Part shown: one piece after another, positions 32,885 through 43,015 of the stretch
Layout: each line of letters begins with the position of its first letter
Numbering within the stretch: position 1 is the stretch's first letter
Source of the DNA: 38-11 sp964539975
GTDB taxonomy: Bacteria > Bacillota > Clostridia > Tissierellales > Dethiosulfatibacteraceae
DNA: 64,000 bases
Direction: 5' to 3'
Assembly: GCA_964539975.1 (NCBI GenBank)
Contig: CAZIKK010000008.1
Location: forward strand, 32,725 to 96,724
Notes under the pieces: generated by a model
Seen by the model: only the letters and a program-made list of their open reading frames with translations
What the model was told of the DNA's origin: nothing
The model's database searches: none
Made by a program: the position numbers and the translations under genes

Positions 32885-34840
32885 ATGGAACTGTTACCCT
32901 ATTATAAAATGTTGTCTAAGCAGTTTCCCAATATAGACGAAGTCAGCAAAGAAATTATCAATCTCAGCGCTATACTGAATCTACCAAAAGGAACAGAGCA
33001 CTTTGTCACAGATCTACACGGAGAATACGAAGCCTTCACCCATGTCTTGCGAAACGCTTCCGGAACGGTAAAACGGAAAATCAACGAAACGTTTGGCGAT
33101 GATTTGGAGCCTTGGGAGAAGGAACGTTTGGCGTCTTTGTTGTACTACCCAAAAGAAAAGCTGGTGTACCTCAAAAAACAGGGTGTGGTGGATGACAAAT
33201 GGTACCAGGACACCATTTATCAATTGGTTCTGCTCCTTAGGAAAGCCGGTTACAAATACACCCGATCAAAGGTTAGAAAAGCCTTGCCGAAAAGTTTCAA
33301 CTATATTATAGAAGAACTAGTGAACGAACAAGAAACATTGGAGTCAAAGAAAAAATACTATAAGGAAATCATTAAGGCCATTATTCGAACTGGTCGAGCA
33401 GAAGACTTCATCGTCGATATGGCAGAAGTTATTCGCAGCCTTGTGGTAGACCGACTTCATGTGGTGGGAGACATTTACGACCGAGGACCGGGAGCCCACC
33501 TTATTATGGATGATCTATTGGACCATCATCAAGTGGATGTCCAGTGGGGCAACCACGACATTTTATGGATGGGTGCCGCGGCCGGATCAGAAGCTTGTGT
33601 GGCTAATGTGTTGAGAATTGCTTTGAGATACGGAAATTTGGAAACCATACAAGACGGGTACGGCATCAACATGATGCCCTTAGGGCAATTTGCCACAGAA
33701 ATCTATGGAGAAGATCCCGCCTTGTGTTTTCAGCCCATTCTTAAAGACGACCACAATTTCAAAAAACGGGACATCCAATTGATGGCTTTGATGCAAAAGG
33801 CCATCTCGGTGATCCAATTCAAATTGGAAGGACAAATCATCCACCGACAACCTGGTTTCAAAATGGAAGATCGACTGTTGTTGGATAAATTGACCCCAGA
33901 CATGAAACAGGTAACGGTGGAAGGTAAAATGTACCCCATGAAAGACAGTCACTTCCCAACCCTTGACCCCCAAAACCCTTACCAACTGACCGATGAAGAA
34001 AAAGAAGTTATTGAGACGCTGACCGGTAGCTTCAAACACTCAGAAAAGCTCCAAGAGCATGCTGCTTTTCTGTTCTCAAAAGGCAGTGTGTACCTGGTTT
34101 GCAACAACAACTTACTGTACCATGCCTGCATCCCTTTCACGGAGGAGGGAGAATTTGACAGTTTCACTATTGGCGGCAACAGTTATGTCGGTAAAGCCCT
34201 ATGTGACTACTTTGATTCTAAAATGCGGGAAGCCTACTACCACCAAGGAGAAGACAGCAATTATTTTGATAAAGATATGTTGTGGTATGCCTGGTGTGGC
34301 CCGTTGTCTCCTTTATTTGGAAAAGACAAGATGACAACCTTTGAACGTTACTTTGTAGCAGACAAGGACACCCATAAAGAAACATCCAATCCTTATTTCA
34401 AATACCGAGACCGTGTAGACACTTGTGAAATGATTTTGGAAGAATTTGGCGTGGATAGAGGGAAAGGTCGAATCATTTGTGGACACGTGCCAGTAAAAAC
34501 GAAAAAAGGGGAAAGCCCCGTGAAAAGCCATGGCAAGATGTTTGTTATTGACGGAGGCTTTTCAAAAGCTTACCAATCTGTCACAGGGATTGCCGGCTAT
34601 ACGCTGATTTTCAATTCCCAAGCCATGATCTTGGTTTCCCATGAACCCTTCGAGACCCACGAAGCCTCTATCAAGGAAAACGCCGATATGGTGCCTAAGG
34701 AAGTTTATGTGCGAGAAGAGGAAAAACGTATTTTGGTGGCGGACACCGATGTCGGCAAAGAATTGAAAGATCACATTGAAATTCTACAAAATTTGCTGGA
34801 AGCCTATCGAAAAGGCATCATCGAGCAAAAAACACCATAA
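32885..34840 (+). CDS. fbp: Fructose-1,6-bisphosphatase, class III
   Basis: A 651-residue enzyme of gluconeogenesis converting fructose 1,6-bisphosphate to fructose 6-phosphate. It is the Firmicute-specific class III form with a metallophosphoesterase core: TDLHGE near residue 43, VVGDIYDRGPGAH, WGNHD and CGHVP. Length matches Bacillus Fbp (about 670). CAAGGAGG lies before the ATG. The gene is flanked by a promoter at 32818 and a strong terminator at 34851, so it is monocistronic. Its presence fits growth on acids or fatty acids, which needs gluconeogenesis. Confidence 0.97.
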   Translation: MELLPYYKMLSKQFPNIDEVSKEIINLSAILNLPKGTEHFVTDLHGEYEAFTHVLRNASGTVKRKINETFGDDLEPWEKERLASLLYYPKEKLVYLKKQGVVDDKWYQDTIYQLVLLLRKAGYKYTRSKVRKALPKSFNYIIEELVNEQETLESKKKYYKEIIKAIIRTGRAEDFIVDMAEVIRSLVVDRLHVVGDIYDRGPGAHLIMDDLLDHHQVDVQWGNHDILWMGAAAGSEACVANVLRIALRYGNLETIQDGYGINMMPLGQFATEIYGEDPALCFQPILKDDHNFKKRDIQLMALMQKAISVIQFKLEGQIIHRQPGFKMEDRLLLDKLTPDMKQVTVEGKMYPMKDSHFPTLDPQNPYQLTDEEKEVIETLTGSFKHSEKLQEHAAFLFSKGSVYLVCNNNLLYHACIPFTEEGEFDSFTIGGNSYVGKALCDYFDSKMREAYYHQGEDSNYFDKDMLWYAWCGPLSPLFGKDKMTTFERYFVADKDTHKETSNPYFKYRDRVDTCEMILEEFGVDRGKGRIICGHVPVKTKKGESPVKSHGKMFVIDGGFSKAYQSVTGIAGYTLIFNSQAMILVSHEPFETHEASIKENADMVPKEVYVREEEKRILVADTDVGKELKDHIEILQNLLEAYRKGIIEQKTP

Positions 34841-34850
34841 AAAGGCTTAT

Positions 34851-34886
34851 AAAAAGAGGTTGTCGAAACAATCTCTTTTTATTTTT
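34851..34886 (+). terminator. Terminator of fbp
   Basis: AAAAAGAGGTTGT / ACAATCTCTTTTT has a 4-base CGAA loop (one G-U pair) and a T-rich tail. Confidence 0.88.
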
Positions 34887-34940
34887 AGAATTTGTTAAAA
34901 AAATGATTAATGAATAGCTAGGTTTTATACCCATATTCGA

Positions 34941-34969
34941 TTGACAGGCTAGCGTCCCTATTGTAACAT
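34941..34969 (+). promoter_or_regulatory. Promoter of the MFS transporter gene
   Basis: Perfect TTGACA, a 17-bp spacer and TAACAT, about 54 bp before the start codon. Confidence 0.65.
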
Positions 34970-35022
34970 AGAAAAAATCGTTTTCAATCAGCAAAAAAAT
35001 TCGATGAAATAAAGGAGAAAGT

Positions 35023-36297
35023 ATGAGTGAAACGAAAAACAAAGGTTTGATTGTTATCCTAGCAGGATTGGGCATCAATTTAATGCTAGGGACATTATAT
35101 GCCTGGGGAGTTATCTCAAAAGCCCTAATCACCGAATACGGCTGGACAGCCACCCAAACACAGATCCCCTATATGGTGGCCTGTGCCATTTTCGCATTTT
35201 CAATGATCCCTGGAGGCAAACTTCAAGATCGACTTGGACCAAGACCCATCATTATGACCTCCGCCATTCTGGCAGGGATCGGATTTCTGGTTTCCGGCTA
35301 TTTTTTAACGCTTAGCGCTTTAGTGATTGGATTTGGACTGATTTTTGGGACAGCCATGGGAACGGGTTACGCAGCGCCTACACCAGCGGCCATCAAATGG
35401 TTCCATGCCAGCAAACGAGGCATTGTATCTGGCGTCGTGGTCAGTGGGTTTGGTTTGGCACCTGTCTATGTGGCGCCACTGACTACTTTTTTGTTGGATA
35501 ATTTTGGCATCGGCACCACATTCTATGCATTAGGCATCGGTTTCTTTGCCGGCATCATGGTTTTGGCCCAATTTGTCAAGAATCCACCTGAAGGCTATGT
35601 GCCAACCCCACCGGCCAATACTCCGTCACAGGATACAACGGGTAATAAGCCTGTGGCAGCCAAAGAATACAGTTGGCAAGAGATGTTTAAAACCAAGCAA
35701 TTCTTTATGATTTGGGGGATGTTTTGCTTTGGGACTTTTGCAGGACTGTTGGTCATTGGTCAGCTTTCCAACATTGGATTGGAACAAGCAGGCATTCAGT
35801 CAGCCTTCACCCTTACCATCATCTATGCGGTATTCAATGCTTTTGGCAGAGTGTCCTGGGGTGTCATCATGGACCGTATTGGAGGCAGAAAATCTCTCAT
35901 CACCATATTTGTCATTCAAGTGGTCGTGTTTTTCTTAAAGCCATTTATCAGCACCCCCCTGTTTTTGATGATTAGCACGGCATGGATCGGCTTTACGTTT
36001 GGAGGCATGTTAACCGTATTTCCTGCCATGACGGGAAACTTCTACGGCATGAAAAATTTTGGCATGAACTATGGCATGGTCATTACTGCATGGGGCATTG
36101 GAGGGGTGTTAGGTCCACTGTTGGGGGGGATTGTAAGAGATGCCACCGGTGGTTATACCATCAGCTACATCGCCTCAGCTTTGATTAGCGTCTTGGGAGC
36201 ATTGATCGCTATGAAAATCACAGCTCCAGATGAAAAACACGGCATAGACCCCTCGGATATTGCAGGGTACACACCGGATGCAGAAGTTTCACCATAA
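35023..36297 (+). CDS. MFS transporter, oxalate/formate antiporter (OFA) family
   Basis: A 424-residue, 12-helix carrier. The N-terminal NLMLGTLYAWGVIS and PGGKLQDRLGPR, and the loop before helix 5 (GTGYAAPTPAAIKWF), are the OFA-family pattern; many clostridial members are annotated as L-lactate or monocarboxylate carriers. A hydrophilic, Pro/Thr-rich central loop lies at about 195-215. AAGGAG is upstream of the ATG. The gene has its own promoter. Substrate not assignable from sequence. Confidence 0.9.
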   Translation: MSETKNKGLIVILAGLGINLMLGTLYAWGVISKALITEYGWTATQTQIPYMVACAIFAFSMIPGGKLQDRLGPRPIIMTSAILAGIGFLVSGYFLTLSALVIGFGLIFGTAMGTGYAAPTPAAIKWFHASKRGIVSGVVVSGFGLAPVYVAPLTTFLLDNFGIGTTFYALGIGFFAGIMVLAQFVKNPPEGYVPTPPANTPSQDTTGNKPVAAKEYSWQEMFKTKQFFMIWGMFCFGTFAGLLVIGQLSNIGLEQAGIQSAFTLTIIYAVFNAFGRVSWGVIMDRIGGRKSLITIFVIQVVVFFLKPFISTPLFLMISTAWIGFTFGGMLTVFPAMTGNFYGMKNFGMNYGMVITAWGIGGVLGPLLGGIVRDATGGYTISYIASALISVLGALIAMKITAPDEKHGIDPSDIAGYTPDAEVSP

Positions 36298-36399
36298 ATA
36301 AATAATAAACGGGGTATTTGCTTGAGAGCTTTTATTTGAAGTCAAATTCAAGTATAATGGAGGTATAAATAAGGAGTAGCGACAATATGGGGTATACTT

Positions 36400-38862
36400 A
36401 TGGGGAAATTGTATGGGCGATTTGTAGCCATAACAGGAGTTTTGTTTATTTTATTGACGGCAATATTTATTTTCCAATTCAATACAATGGACCGACTGGT
36501 TTTAGATCAAATCGATGAGGTGAGTCGATCTAGAGTAGAAGACATGTCAAATATTATTGGTCTCCGGCTATCTTTAGCTAGAAACCAAATATTGGATATG
36601 GAGAATTTCATCCTTCATTTTGGTCAAGATGTCCAGAACATTCAAGCCTATTTAGACAGCAAATTAGAGAACACCGTTTCTTTTAGTTTGCTGTTTTTTA
36701 TTGATGAAAATCACAAGATCACAGCCACTGAAAATGACGCAACCTTTTTGGACAATATGATCCACCAATACAGGCGTCAAGCAAGCAACGTAACCAATAA
36801 CGTAGAAATGACAAGAGTGGTGGCATCTGACACATCGCATGAAGAAGGCGTTTTTTTCTCAAAAGAAATTTATGACAAGTCCAATAATCGCATAGGTATT
36901 GTGGGAGGATGGATATCTTTTGAGAGGGTTCAGGCATTGATGCCTTCCTTGGAAAACACGGTCAACTATACCGCCCTTGTGTTGGACTGCCAAAAAAATG
37001 AAGCTTTGATCACAAGCTATCGAGAGCCAGGAACAGAATGTCACTTGTGCTATTTAGATTTTGAAGAATTATTTAATCAAGGAAGCCAAGACGTAGCAGT
37101 ATCCGATTTGATGATCATCGACGGGATAGAAACCTATGTCTCTACCAAATACATACCAGATACCGATTGGAGAGTAGTAGCCCTCATTAATTTACCAGAA
37201 ATGATGGTAGGCCGCAATACTTTGTCAAGAAGCTATTTTTACCTAATCGGCGTATGGATAGCAGGGTTTATCATCCAGATAATTCTGATTAATAGACAAG
37301 TGGCGAACCCTTTAAAAAAACTGTATCATGGCATTCAAGACATCGACCTAAAAGAGAATCCTACATATCGCTTGCCTCAAATGAATCTGGTGGAATTGAA
37401 TCAGGTTGGCAATAAGCTAAATGATTTATTGGAGACCACCTCCAATTATCTCAAAACCATCTATCAGGAAAAAGACCATTTAGCTCGCGTTGTCCGGGAA
37501 AGAGAAGCATTGATTGTCAACTCCCCCAACGCCATCGCCACTTTTGACAGCGATCATCGCATCATAAGCATCAACCAGTCTTTTCAAGATTTGTTCAAAT
37601 ATACCGAACAAGACGTTCAAGGAAAAGATCTAGACGAAGTGGTAGGGTACGATCCGATCAACAGAAAACTCACCCAGAGAGTATTCGATGGTGAAAAAGT
37701 GGAATGGGAAGACAAGCGTTATACAAAGGTAGGCGAGCCAATAGACGTTCATATTATTGGGGTCCCCATACTAGAGGAAGGAAAAGTCGTTGGTGGGTAC
37801 GGTATCTACATAGACATCAATGAAAGAAAACAAGAAGAAAGAGACATGCGTTATCTAAGCTACCAAGATGTCTTGACAGGTGTGTACAACCGACGGTTTT
37901 TCGAAGAAGAATTATTAAGGCTGGATCAACCCAGATACTTACCCATCAGTCTAGTCATGATAGATGTCAACGGCCTGAAATTGATCAACGATGCCTTTGG
38001 GCATAAAACAGGGGATAAAATGTTGGTGAAAATGGGCCAACTGATAAAAGAAGGTTGTCGAGCGGGAGAAATTGTGGCTCGATTTGGAGGAGATGAGTTC
38101 ATCTTGTTACTACCCGCAACATCCGCTGAAGAAGCCGAAATAGTCGTGGAACGGATTCATGAGAAAGCAGAAGCAAATGCCGACGGTTCTCCCTACTTTT
38201 TGTCCTTTGCTTATGGCATCGCCACAAAAGAACAGACAGACATTGACATTCAGGACGTGTTGAAACAAGCTGATGATCGCATGTACAAGCATAAGATTCA
38301 AAGCCATATCAGAGTTCGACGACGTTTGTTGGCTCATCTGTTAGACTTTCTGTACACAAAATCTCCAAGAGAAAAAACCCATGCCGAGAATGTGAAAAAT
38401 CTTTGTCAGTTGATAGGAAAAGCTTTGGGATATGACGAGGAAAAGCAGGCAAAATTAGAAACATTGGCTGGAATCCACGATATTGGGAAAGTGGGAATAG
38501 ATAGAGAAGTCCTAATAAAAACGGAACCTTTGAACGAAAAAGAATGGGAACAAATCAAACGGCATCCAGAAACAGGCTACCGAATCATCGGTGAGATGGA
38601 TCCTATGATAGAACTTGCCCAATCGGTATTAAGCCATCATGAATGGTTTAACGGCACTGGCTATCCGGAAGGATTAAAAGGCAAACAAATCCCGGAATTT
38701 GCGAGGATACTTGCCGTTGCCAATGCTTATGATAGGATGACCAGTCGAGAAGCCTACAACAGACAAATGAGCTCAGAAGAAGCTTTGGCCGAGTTGGACC
38801 AATATGCGGGCACCCAGTTTGATCCTCAAATAGTTCAACTCTTAATCCGTGCCCTGTCTTGA
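36400..38862 (+). CDS. Membrane sensor with Cache, PAS, GGDEF and HD-GYP domains (c-di-GMP turnover)
   Basis: An 820-residue protein. A transmembrane helix (8-28), a Cache-like extracellular domain to about 275 and a second helix are followed by PAS (365-480), GGDEF (485-640) and HD-GYP (650-820). FGGDEF near 560 is intact, so diguanylate cyclase activity is possible. HDIGK near 692 and HHEWFNGTGYP near 745 indicate c-di-GMP phosphodiesterase activity. The RxxD inhibitory site is not kept (RAGE). The ribosome site is weak (GGGG). A terminator follows directly. It should integrate an external ligand into c-di-GMP levels. Confidence 0.92.
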   Translation: MGKLYGRFVAITGVLFILLTAIFIFQFNTMDRLVLDQIDEVSRSRVEDMSNIIGLRLSLARNQILDMENFILHFGQDVQNIQAYLDSKLENTVSFSLLFFIDENHKITATENDATFLDNMIHQYRRQASNVTNNVEMTRVVASDTSHEEGVFFSKEIYDKSNNRIGIVGGWISFERVQALMPSLENTVNYTALVLDCQKNEALITSYREPGTECHLCYLDFEELFNQGSQDVAVSDLMIIDGIETYVSTKYIPDTDWRVVALINLPEMMVGRNTLSRSYFYLIGVWIAGFIIQIILINRQVANPLKKLYHGIQDIDLKENPTYRLPQMNLVELNQVGNKLNDLLETTSNYLKTIYQEKDHLARVVREREALIVNSPNAIATFDSDHRIISINQSFQDLFKYTEQDVQGKDLDEVVGYDPINRKLTQRVFDGEKVEWEDKRYTKVGEPIDVHIIGVPILEEGKVVGGYGIYIDINERKQEERDMRYLSYQDVLTGVYNRRFFEEELLRLDQPRYLPISLVMIDVNGLKLINDAFGHKTGDKMLVKMGQLIKEGCRAGEIVARFGGDEFILLLPATSAEEAEIVVERIHEKAEANADGSPYFLSFAYGIATKEQTDIDIQDVLKQADDRMYKHKIQSHIRVRRRLLAHLLDFLYTKSPREKTHAENVKNLCQLIGKALGYDEEKQAKLETLAGIHDIGKVGIDREVLIKTEPLNEKEWEQIKRHPETGYRIIGEMDPMIELAQSVLSHHEWFNGTGYPEGLKGKQIPEFARILAVANAYDRMTSREAYNRQMSSEEALAELDQYAGTQFDPQIVQLLIRALS

Positions 38863-38902
38863 CCCTAACTGTACAGAATGATAGAATACAGTTGGGTTTT
38901 TT
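38863..38902 (+). terminator. Terminator of the GGDEF/HD-GYP gene
   Basis: CCCTAACTGTA / TACAGTTGGG (one bulged T) is followed by six T and begins directly after the stop codon. Confidence 0.85.
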
Positions 38903-38930
38903 GTACCTAAAATTAGGAGGTTACGATAGA

Positions 38931-40016
38931 ATGAAAACAACGGTATATGTACTCTGTGGTGGAAGAACTGTAGAACATGACGTGTCTTTAATTAGCGCCA
39001 CAGGGATTATTAATTCCCTTTCCAGAGAAAATTACACGGTGATACCGATTTACATCAATCAAGCCGGTTGCTTTTTCAGCCATGGACCCGTGTTTGAAAA
39101 AATAGAGAATCCCCAAGATTTGAAGATCAGGTGGGAGGGTGAAGACGAAAAAGATGAAACAGGAAAGATTCTTCAAATAATGCTGGCCCAAACAGGTCCA
39201 AAAGTGGTTTTCCCTGCTTTGCACGGCACATTTGGTGAAGACGGCACGGTCCAAGGGTTGTTGGACATGCTTAACATCGCCTATGTGGGAAACGGGGTCA
39301 TGTCATCTGCCATAGCCATGGACAAGGGTGTCACCAAGGATTTATTCCATCTTCATGGCATTCCTCAAAGCCGGTACCAGGTATTTACCAAATCAGACTG
39401 GCAAAATCGGCAATTATCGGTGATAACCAATATTTCCAAAGCCTTTGATTACCCTCTGTTTGTCAAACCGGCTCGGGGAGGTTCTAGTGTGGGCATCAGC
39501 CAAGCAAATGATCTAAAGGCATTTCAGCAAGCCGTGGACAAAGCCCTTGAATTTGATGATAAAATCGTGGTGGAAGAAACCCTTGTGGGTCGAGAAATGC
39601 AGATTTCAGTGGTAGGCAACCAGCAACCGGAAGCCTCCGTCGTAGGAGAGTTTATTCAAGAACGGGCCTTTATGGATTATGCCGCCAAATACTTGGACGG
39701 CAAACTGATACAAGTCATCCCTGCTAATTTGACGGAAAAAACTGCCCAAGCTATGCGAAAAACTGCAGTGGATGCCTTTCAAGTCTTGAATTGTCAAGGA
39801 TTGGCCAGGGTAGATTTTTTTGTTTGCCAAGGAGAGCGCTTCTATGTCAACGAAGTCAACACCATGCCTGGCTTTACCATGAAAAGCATGACACCGGTGT
39901 TATGGGAAAGAACCGATGGCACCACCTACAGCCAATTGGTAGACCGTCTTATTCAACTGGCCATAGAGCGCCATGAAGAAAGAAACAAGTTGTGTTATGA
40001 AAGAGGTGACCAATGA
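38931..40016 (+). CDS. ddl: D-alanine--D-alanine ligase
   Basis: A 361-residue ATP-grasp enzyme making D-Ala-D-Ala for peptidoglycan. It has VYVLCGGRTVEHDVSLISA at the N terminus, FPALHGTFGEDGTVQG, KPARGGSSVGIS (ATP loop), and NEVNTMPGFT for the Mg2+ ligands. The ATG at 38931 follows AGGAGG by about ten bases; an in-frame start at 38859 lies inside the preceding gene and is rejected. It overlaps murF by 4 bp, giving a ddl-murF-ABC-F cell-wall operon. Confidence 0.96.
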   Translation: MKTTVYVLCGGRTVEHDVSLISATGIINSLSRENYTVIPIYINQAGCFFSHGPVFEKIENPQDLKIRWEGEDEKDETGKILQIMLAQTGPKVVFPALHGTFGEDGTVQGLLDMLNIAYVGNGVMSSAIAMDKGVTKDLFHLHGIPQSRYQVFTKSDWQNRQLSVITNISKAFDYPLFVKPARGGSSVGISQANDLKAFQQAVDKALEFDDKIVVEETLVGREMQISVVGNQQPEASVVGEFIQERAFMDYAAKYLDGKLIQVIPANLTEKTAQAMRKTAVDAFQVLNCQGLARVDFFVCQGERFYVNEVNTMPGFTMKSMTPVLWERTDGTTYSQLVDRLIQLAIERHEERNKLCYERGDQ

Positions 40017-41434
40017 TCACCCGTACATTAGACCAAGTCCGACAAATGGTGGCAGGAAAGCTGCCATCTTTGGAATGGGGGCAAATAACGATTTCAGGCG
40101 TGACCATCGACAGCCGAAATGTGGCCCAGGGGCAACTGTACATCCCCATCAAGGGAGATCGGTTCGATGGCCATCAATTTGCCAAAGACGCGATAAAAAA
40201 AGGAGCTGCTGCTTGTTTGTGGCAACAAGACAAACCCCTTCCTGAGGAAGGTTTTCCCGTGATTCTCGTGCCAGACACAGAAAAAGCCCTGCAAAAGCTG
40301 GCGGCAACCTATGCAAAAGAAGTGGGAGCCAAAATCATCGGAATCACAGGCAGCAATGGAAAGACATCTACCAAAGACATCTTATGCAGCATTCTGAAAA
40401 CAACCTTCATCACCCATGGTACGGCAGGCAACCTAAATAACCAACTAGGGGTGCCTCTTACGTTGTTAGCCATGGGACAGGACACAGAAGTGGCAGTGGT
40501 GGAAATGGGCATGTCCGCATTGGGAGACATTCGGTTGTTGTGTGAAATCACGGCACCAGATATTGCCATCCTTACCAATGCGACAGATGTCCATATCAAT
40601 GATTTAGGCAGTGAAGAAAACATCTTAAAAGCCAAGATGGAAATAGCCCAAGGTTTGAAAAAAGGAGGCTTGCTGGTTCATTATGGCGATAGCCAACCTT
40701 TAAGAACAGCCGTTCAGAATCTGAAACGACCTATCCTCTCCCAATCTTTTGGAGAAGCATCCCACAACCACTGGGTGGTCACTTTTGTTTCCCAAGGGGC
40801 TGATGGGGTAGTTTTCAAAATAGGTACACCAAGCAATGAAGCCACTTTTCACATAGACATGCTAGGAAGACATCAGATTTTTAATGGCGCTGCAGCAGTT
40901 GCAGTGGCTAGATATTTAGGATTGTCAGATACCGTTATACAAAAATCCATGGAGCGTATCGAAAAAACAGGATTGAGAAACGAACTCATGCAGGCGGAAC
41001 ATTTCCATATTCTCAATGATACTTATAAATCTAACGCTATTAGTCTTCAGGCCGCCTTGGAAACCCTTTATTCTATGGCAGGATACACCCAGAAGATACT
41101 AGTGTTGGGGGACATGTTTGGAACGGGAGACGATGAGATTCAACGTCACCAAAAACTTGGAGAAAGCTTTGATCCTGAGCAAATTGATCATCTTTTCACC
41201 ATTGGACAATTGGGGGAACACTTTGGAATAGGAGCCAAAACTCGATTCCCAGCCCATCGCATCCATCATTGCCAGACAAAAGAACAACTGGTGGACGCTA
41301 TCATTAAGGTACTAAAACCGGGAGCCATCGTGCTGATGAAAGCTTCCCGAATCATGGCTTTGGAAGAAGCCGCTGAAGCATTGATGAAAAAAGGCGCAGC
41401 CAGCGTCAATACAATAGATAAGGATAAAAAATGA
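40013..41434 (+). CDS. murF: UDP-N-acetylmuramoyl-tripeptide--D-alanyl-D-alanine ligase
   Basis: A 473-residue Mur ligase joining the D-Ala-D-Ala made by Ddl to the UDP-MurNAc-tripeptide in the cytoplasm. The N-terminal domain has GVTIDSRNVAQGQLYIP, the central ATPase GITGSNGKTSTKD, and the third domain NDTYKSNAISLQAAL. The start ATGA overlaps the ddl stop, with GAGGTGA upstream. Length is slightly above the usual 450-460 because of a short Lys-rich tail. It overlaps the next ABC-F gene by 4 bp. Confidence 0.96.
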   Translation: MITRTLDQVRQMVAGKLPSLEWGQITISGVTIDSRNVAQGQLYIPIKGDRFDGHQFAKDAIKKGAAACLWQQDKPLPEEGFPVILVPDTEKALQKLAATYAKEVGAKIIGITGSNGKTSTKDILCSILKTTFITHGTAGNLNNQLGVPLTLLAMGQDTEVAVVEMGMSALGDIRLLCEITAPDIAILTNATDVHINDLGSEENILKAKMEIAQGLKKGGLLVHYGDSQPLRTAVQNLKRPILSQSFGEASHNHWVVTFVSQGADGVVFKIGTPSNEATFHIDMLGRHQIFNGAAAVAVARYLGLSDTVIQKSMERIEKTGLRNELMQAEHFHILNDTYKSNAISLQAALETLYSMAGYTQKILVLGDMFGTGDDEIQRHQKLGESFDPEQIDHLFTIGQLGEHFGIGAKTRFPAHRIHHCQTKEQLVDAIIKVLKPGAIVLMKASRIMALEEAAEALMKKGAASVNTIDKDKK

Positions 41435-42987
41435 GCCTATTAACCGTCGAACAAGTCAATCACGACTTTGGAGGTCGTAAAATTCTGGAAGGGGTGTCTT
41501 TCCGTTTATTAAAAGGAGAACATGTGGGACTTATCGGTGCCAATGGAGAAGGCAAATCCACTTTGCTCAACATCATCACCGGTAGTCTTATGCCTGACGA
41601 AGGCACGGTGGAATGGTGCAACCGCATCACGACTGGCTATCTGGACCAGCAAACCACCCTGAAAAAAGGCAGCACCATTCGAGACGTATTAAAGACCGCC
41701 TTTGATGGTATGTTCCAATTAGAACAAGAACTGATCAAACTCTATGACAGCATGGGAGAAGCCGGTCCGGAAGCATTAGAGAACCTAATGGAAGAAGCCA
41801 ATGAGCTCCAGCATATTCTGGAAAACAATGGCTTCTATATGATTGATGCCAAAATAGAAACAGTCGCCAAAGGCTTAGGCTTGACCGAAATTGGATTAGA
41901 TCGAGAAGTTTCTGAACTCAGTGGAGGACAACGAACCAAAGTGTTGCTGACCAAGTTGCTTCTAGAAAACCCTATGATTCTCATATTAGACGAACCCACC
42001 AACTTTTTGGATGCAGAACATATCCAATGGCTTCAAACCTATTTGCAAAACTACGAAAACAGCTTTATTCTTGTGTCTCATGACATAGAATTTCTCAACA
42101 GCGTGGTCAATGTCATCTACCATTTAGACCAAGCCACGCTTATTCGATACAAAGGAGACTACGACAATTTCTTGCGGATGGACGCTCTGAAAAAACGACA
42201 ATTGGAACAAGCTTATGAGAAACAACAAAAAGAAATCGACAAACTGGAGACCTTCATTGCCAAAAACAAAGCCAGAGTAGCTACCACCAACATGGCAAAA
42301 AGTCGCCAGAAAAAACTGGATAAAATGGAAGTCATCCAATTGGGAAGAGAGAAGATCAAACCTCAGTTTGCTTTCAAAGAAGCCAGAGCCGCAACCCGCT
42401 ATATTTGTCAATCGGAAGATCTGGTCATCGGTTACGATGCTCCCTTGACTTCTTCCCTGAAAATCACCTTGGAAAGAGGAGAGAAAGTGGCCATCAAAGG
42501 GGTAAATGGATTGGGAAAATCCACTTTGCTTCGAACCTTGATAGGAGAGTTGACTCCTTATGAAGGGAAGGTGCAACTGGGGGATTATCTTCAGATAGGC
42601 TATTTCCAGCAAGAATCAGCAGAAGACAATCGAAAAACCGCTCTTCAAGAAGTCTGGGATGAATACCCGGCTATGACCAACGGAGAGGTTCGGGCAGCCT
42701 TGGCTAAGTGTGGCTTGAATTATGAGCACATTGAAACCAAAATGATGGTTTTAAGCGGAGGAGAAAACGCCAAGGTCAGATTGTGCAAGCTCATGCTAAA
42801 AGAAGTGAATTGGCTGGTGTTGGATGAACCCACCAACCATTTGGATGGGTTGGCGAAAGAATCCTTGAAAGAAGCATTGATGGCTTTCAAAGGCACCATT
42901 TTGCTGGTAAGCCATGACCCTTCTTTTTATGAGGATTGGGTGACAGACATTTGGAATGTGGAAGACTGGACTACGAAAATTGTATGA
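41431..42987 (+). CDS. ABC-F family ATPase, YfmM-like
   Basis: A 518-residue soluble protein with two complete NBDs: GANGEGKST, SELSGGQRTK and LILDEPTNFLD, then GVNGLGKST, VLSGGENAKVR and LVLDEPTNHLD. A Lys/Glu-rich linker at about 240-310 is the P-site tRNA interaction motif of ABC-F proteins. Length equals that of Bacillus YfmM as I recall it. It probably acts on stalled ribosomes rather than in transport. It is translationally coupled to murF. Confidence 0.93.
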   Translation: MSLLTVEQVNHDFGGRKILEGVSFRLLKGEHVGLIGANGEGKSTLLNIITGSLMPDEGTVEWCNRITTGYLDQQTTLKKGSTIRDVLKTAFDGMFQLEQELIKLYDSMGEAGPEALENLMEEANELQHILENNGFYMIDAKIETVAKGLGLTEIGLDREVSELSGGQRTKVLLTKLLLENPMILILDEPTNFLDAEHIQWLQTYLQNYENSFILVSHDIEFLNSVVNVIYHLDQATLIRYKGDYDNFLRMDALKKRQLEQAYEKQQKEIDKLETFIAKNKARVATTNMAKSRQKKLDKMEVIQLGREKIKPQFAFKEARAATRYICQSEDLVIGYDAPLTSSLKITLERGEKVAIKGVNGLGKSTLLRTLIGELTPYEGKVQLGDYLQIGYFQQESAEDNRKTALQEVWDEYPAMTNGEVRAALAKCGLNYEHIETKMMVLSGGENAKVRLCKLMLKEVNWLVLDEPTNHLDGLAKESLKEALMAFKGTILLVSHDPSFYEDWVTDIWNVEDWTTKIV

Positions 42988-43015
42988 TCAGGTAACAATT
43001 ATAGGAGGAAGTGCG

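Noticed and set aside
33680..34039. A 119-residue minus-strand frame opposite fbp
   Set aside because: The opposite strand encodes conserved class III phosphatase sequence; no independent support.
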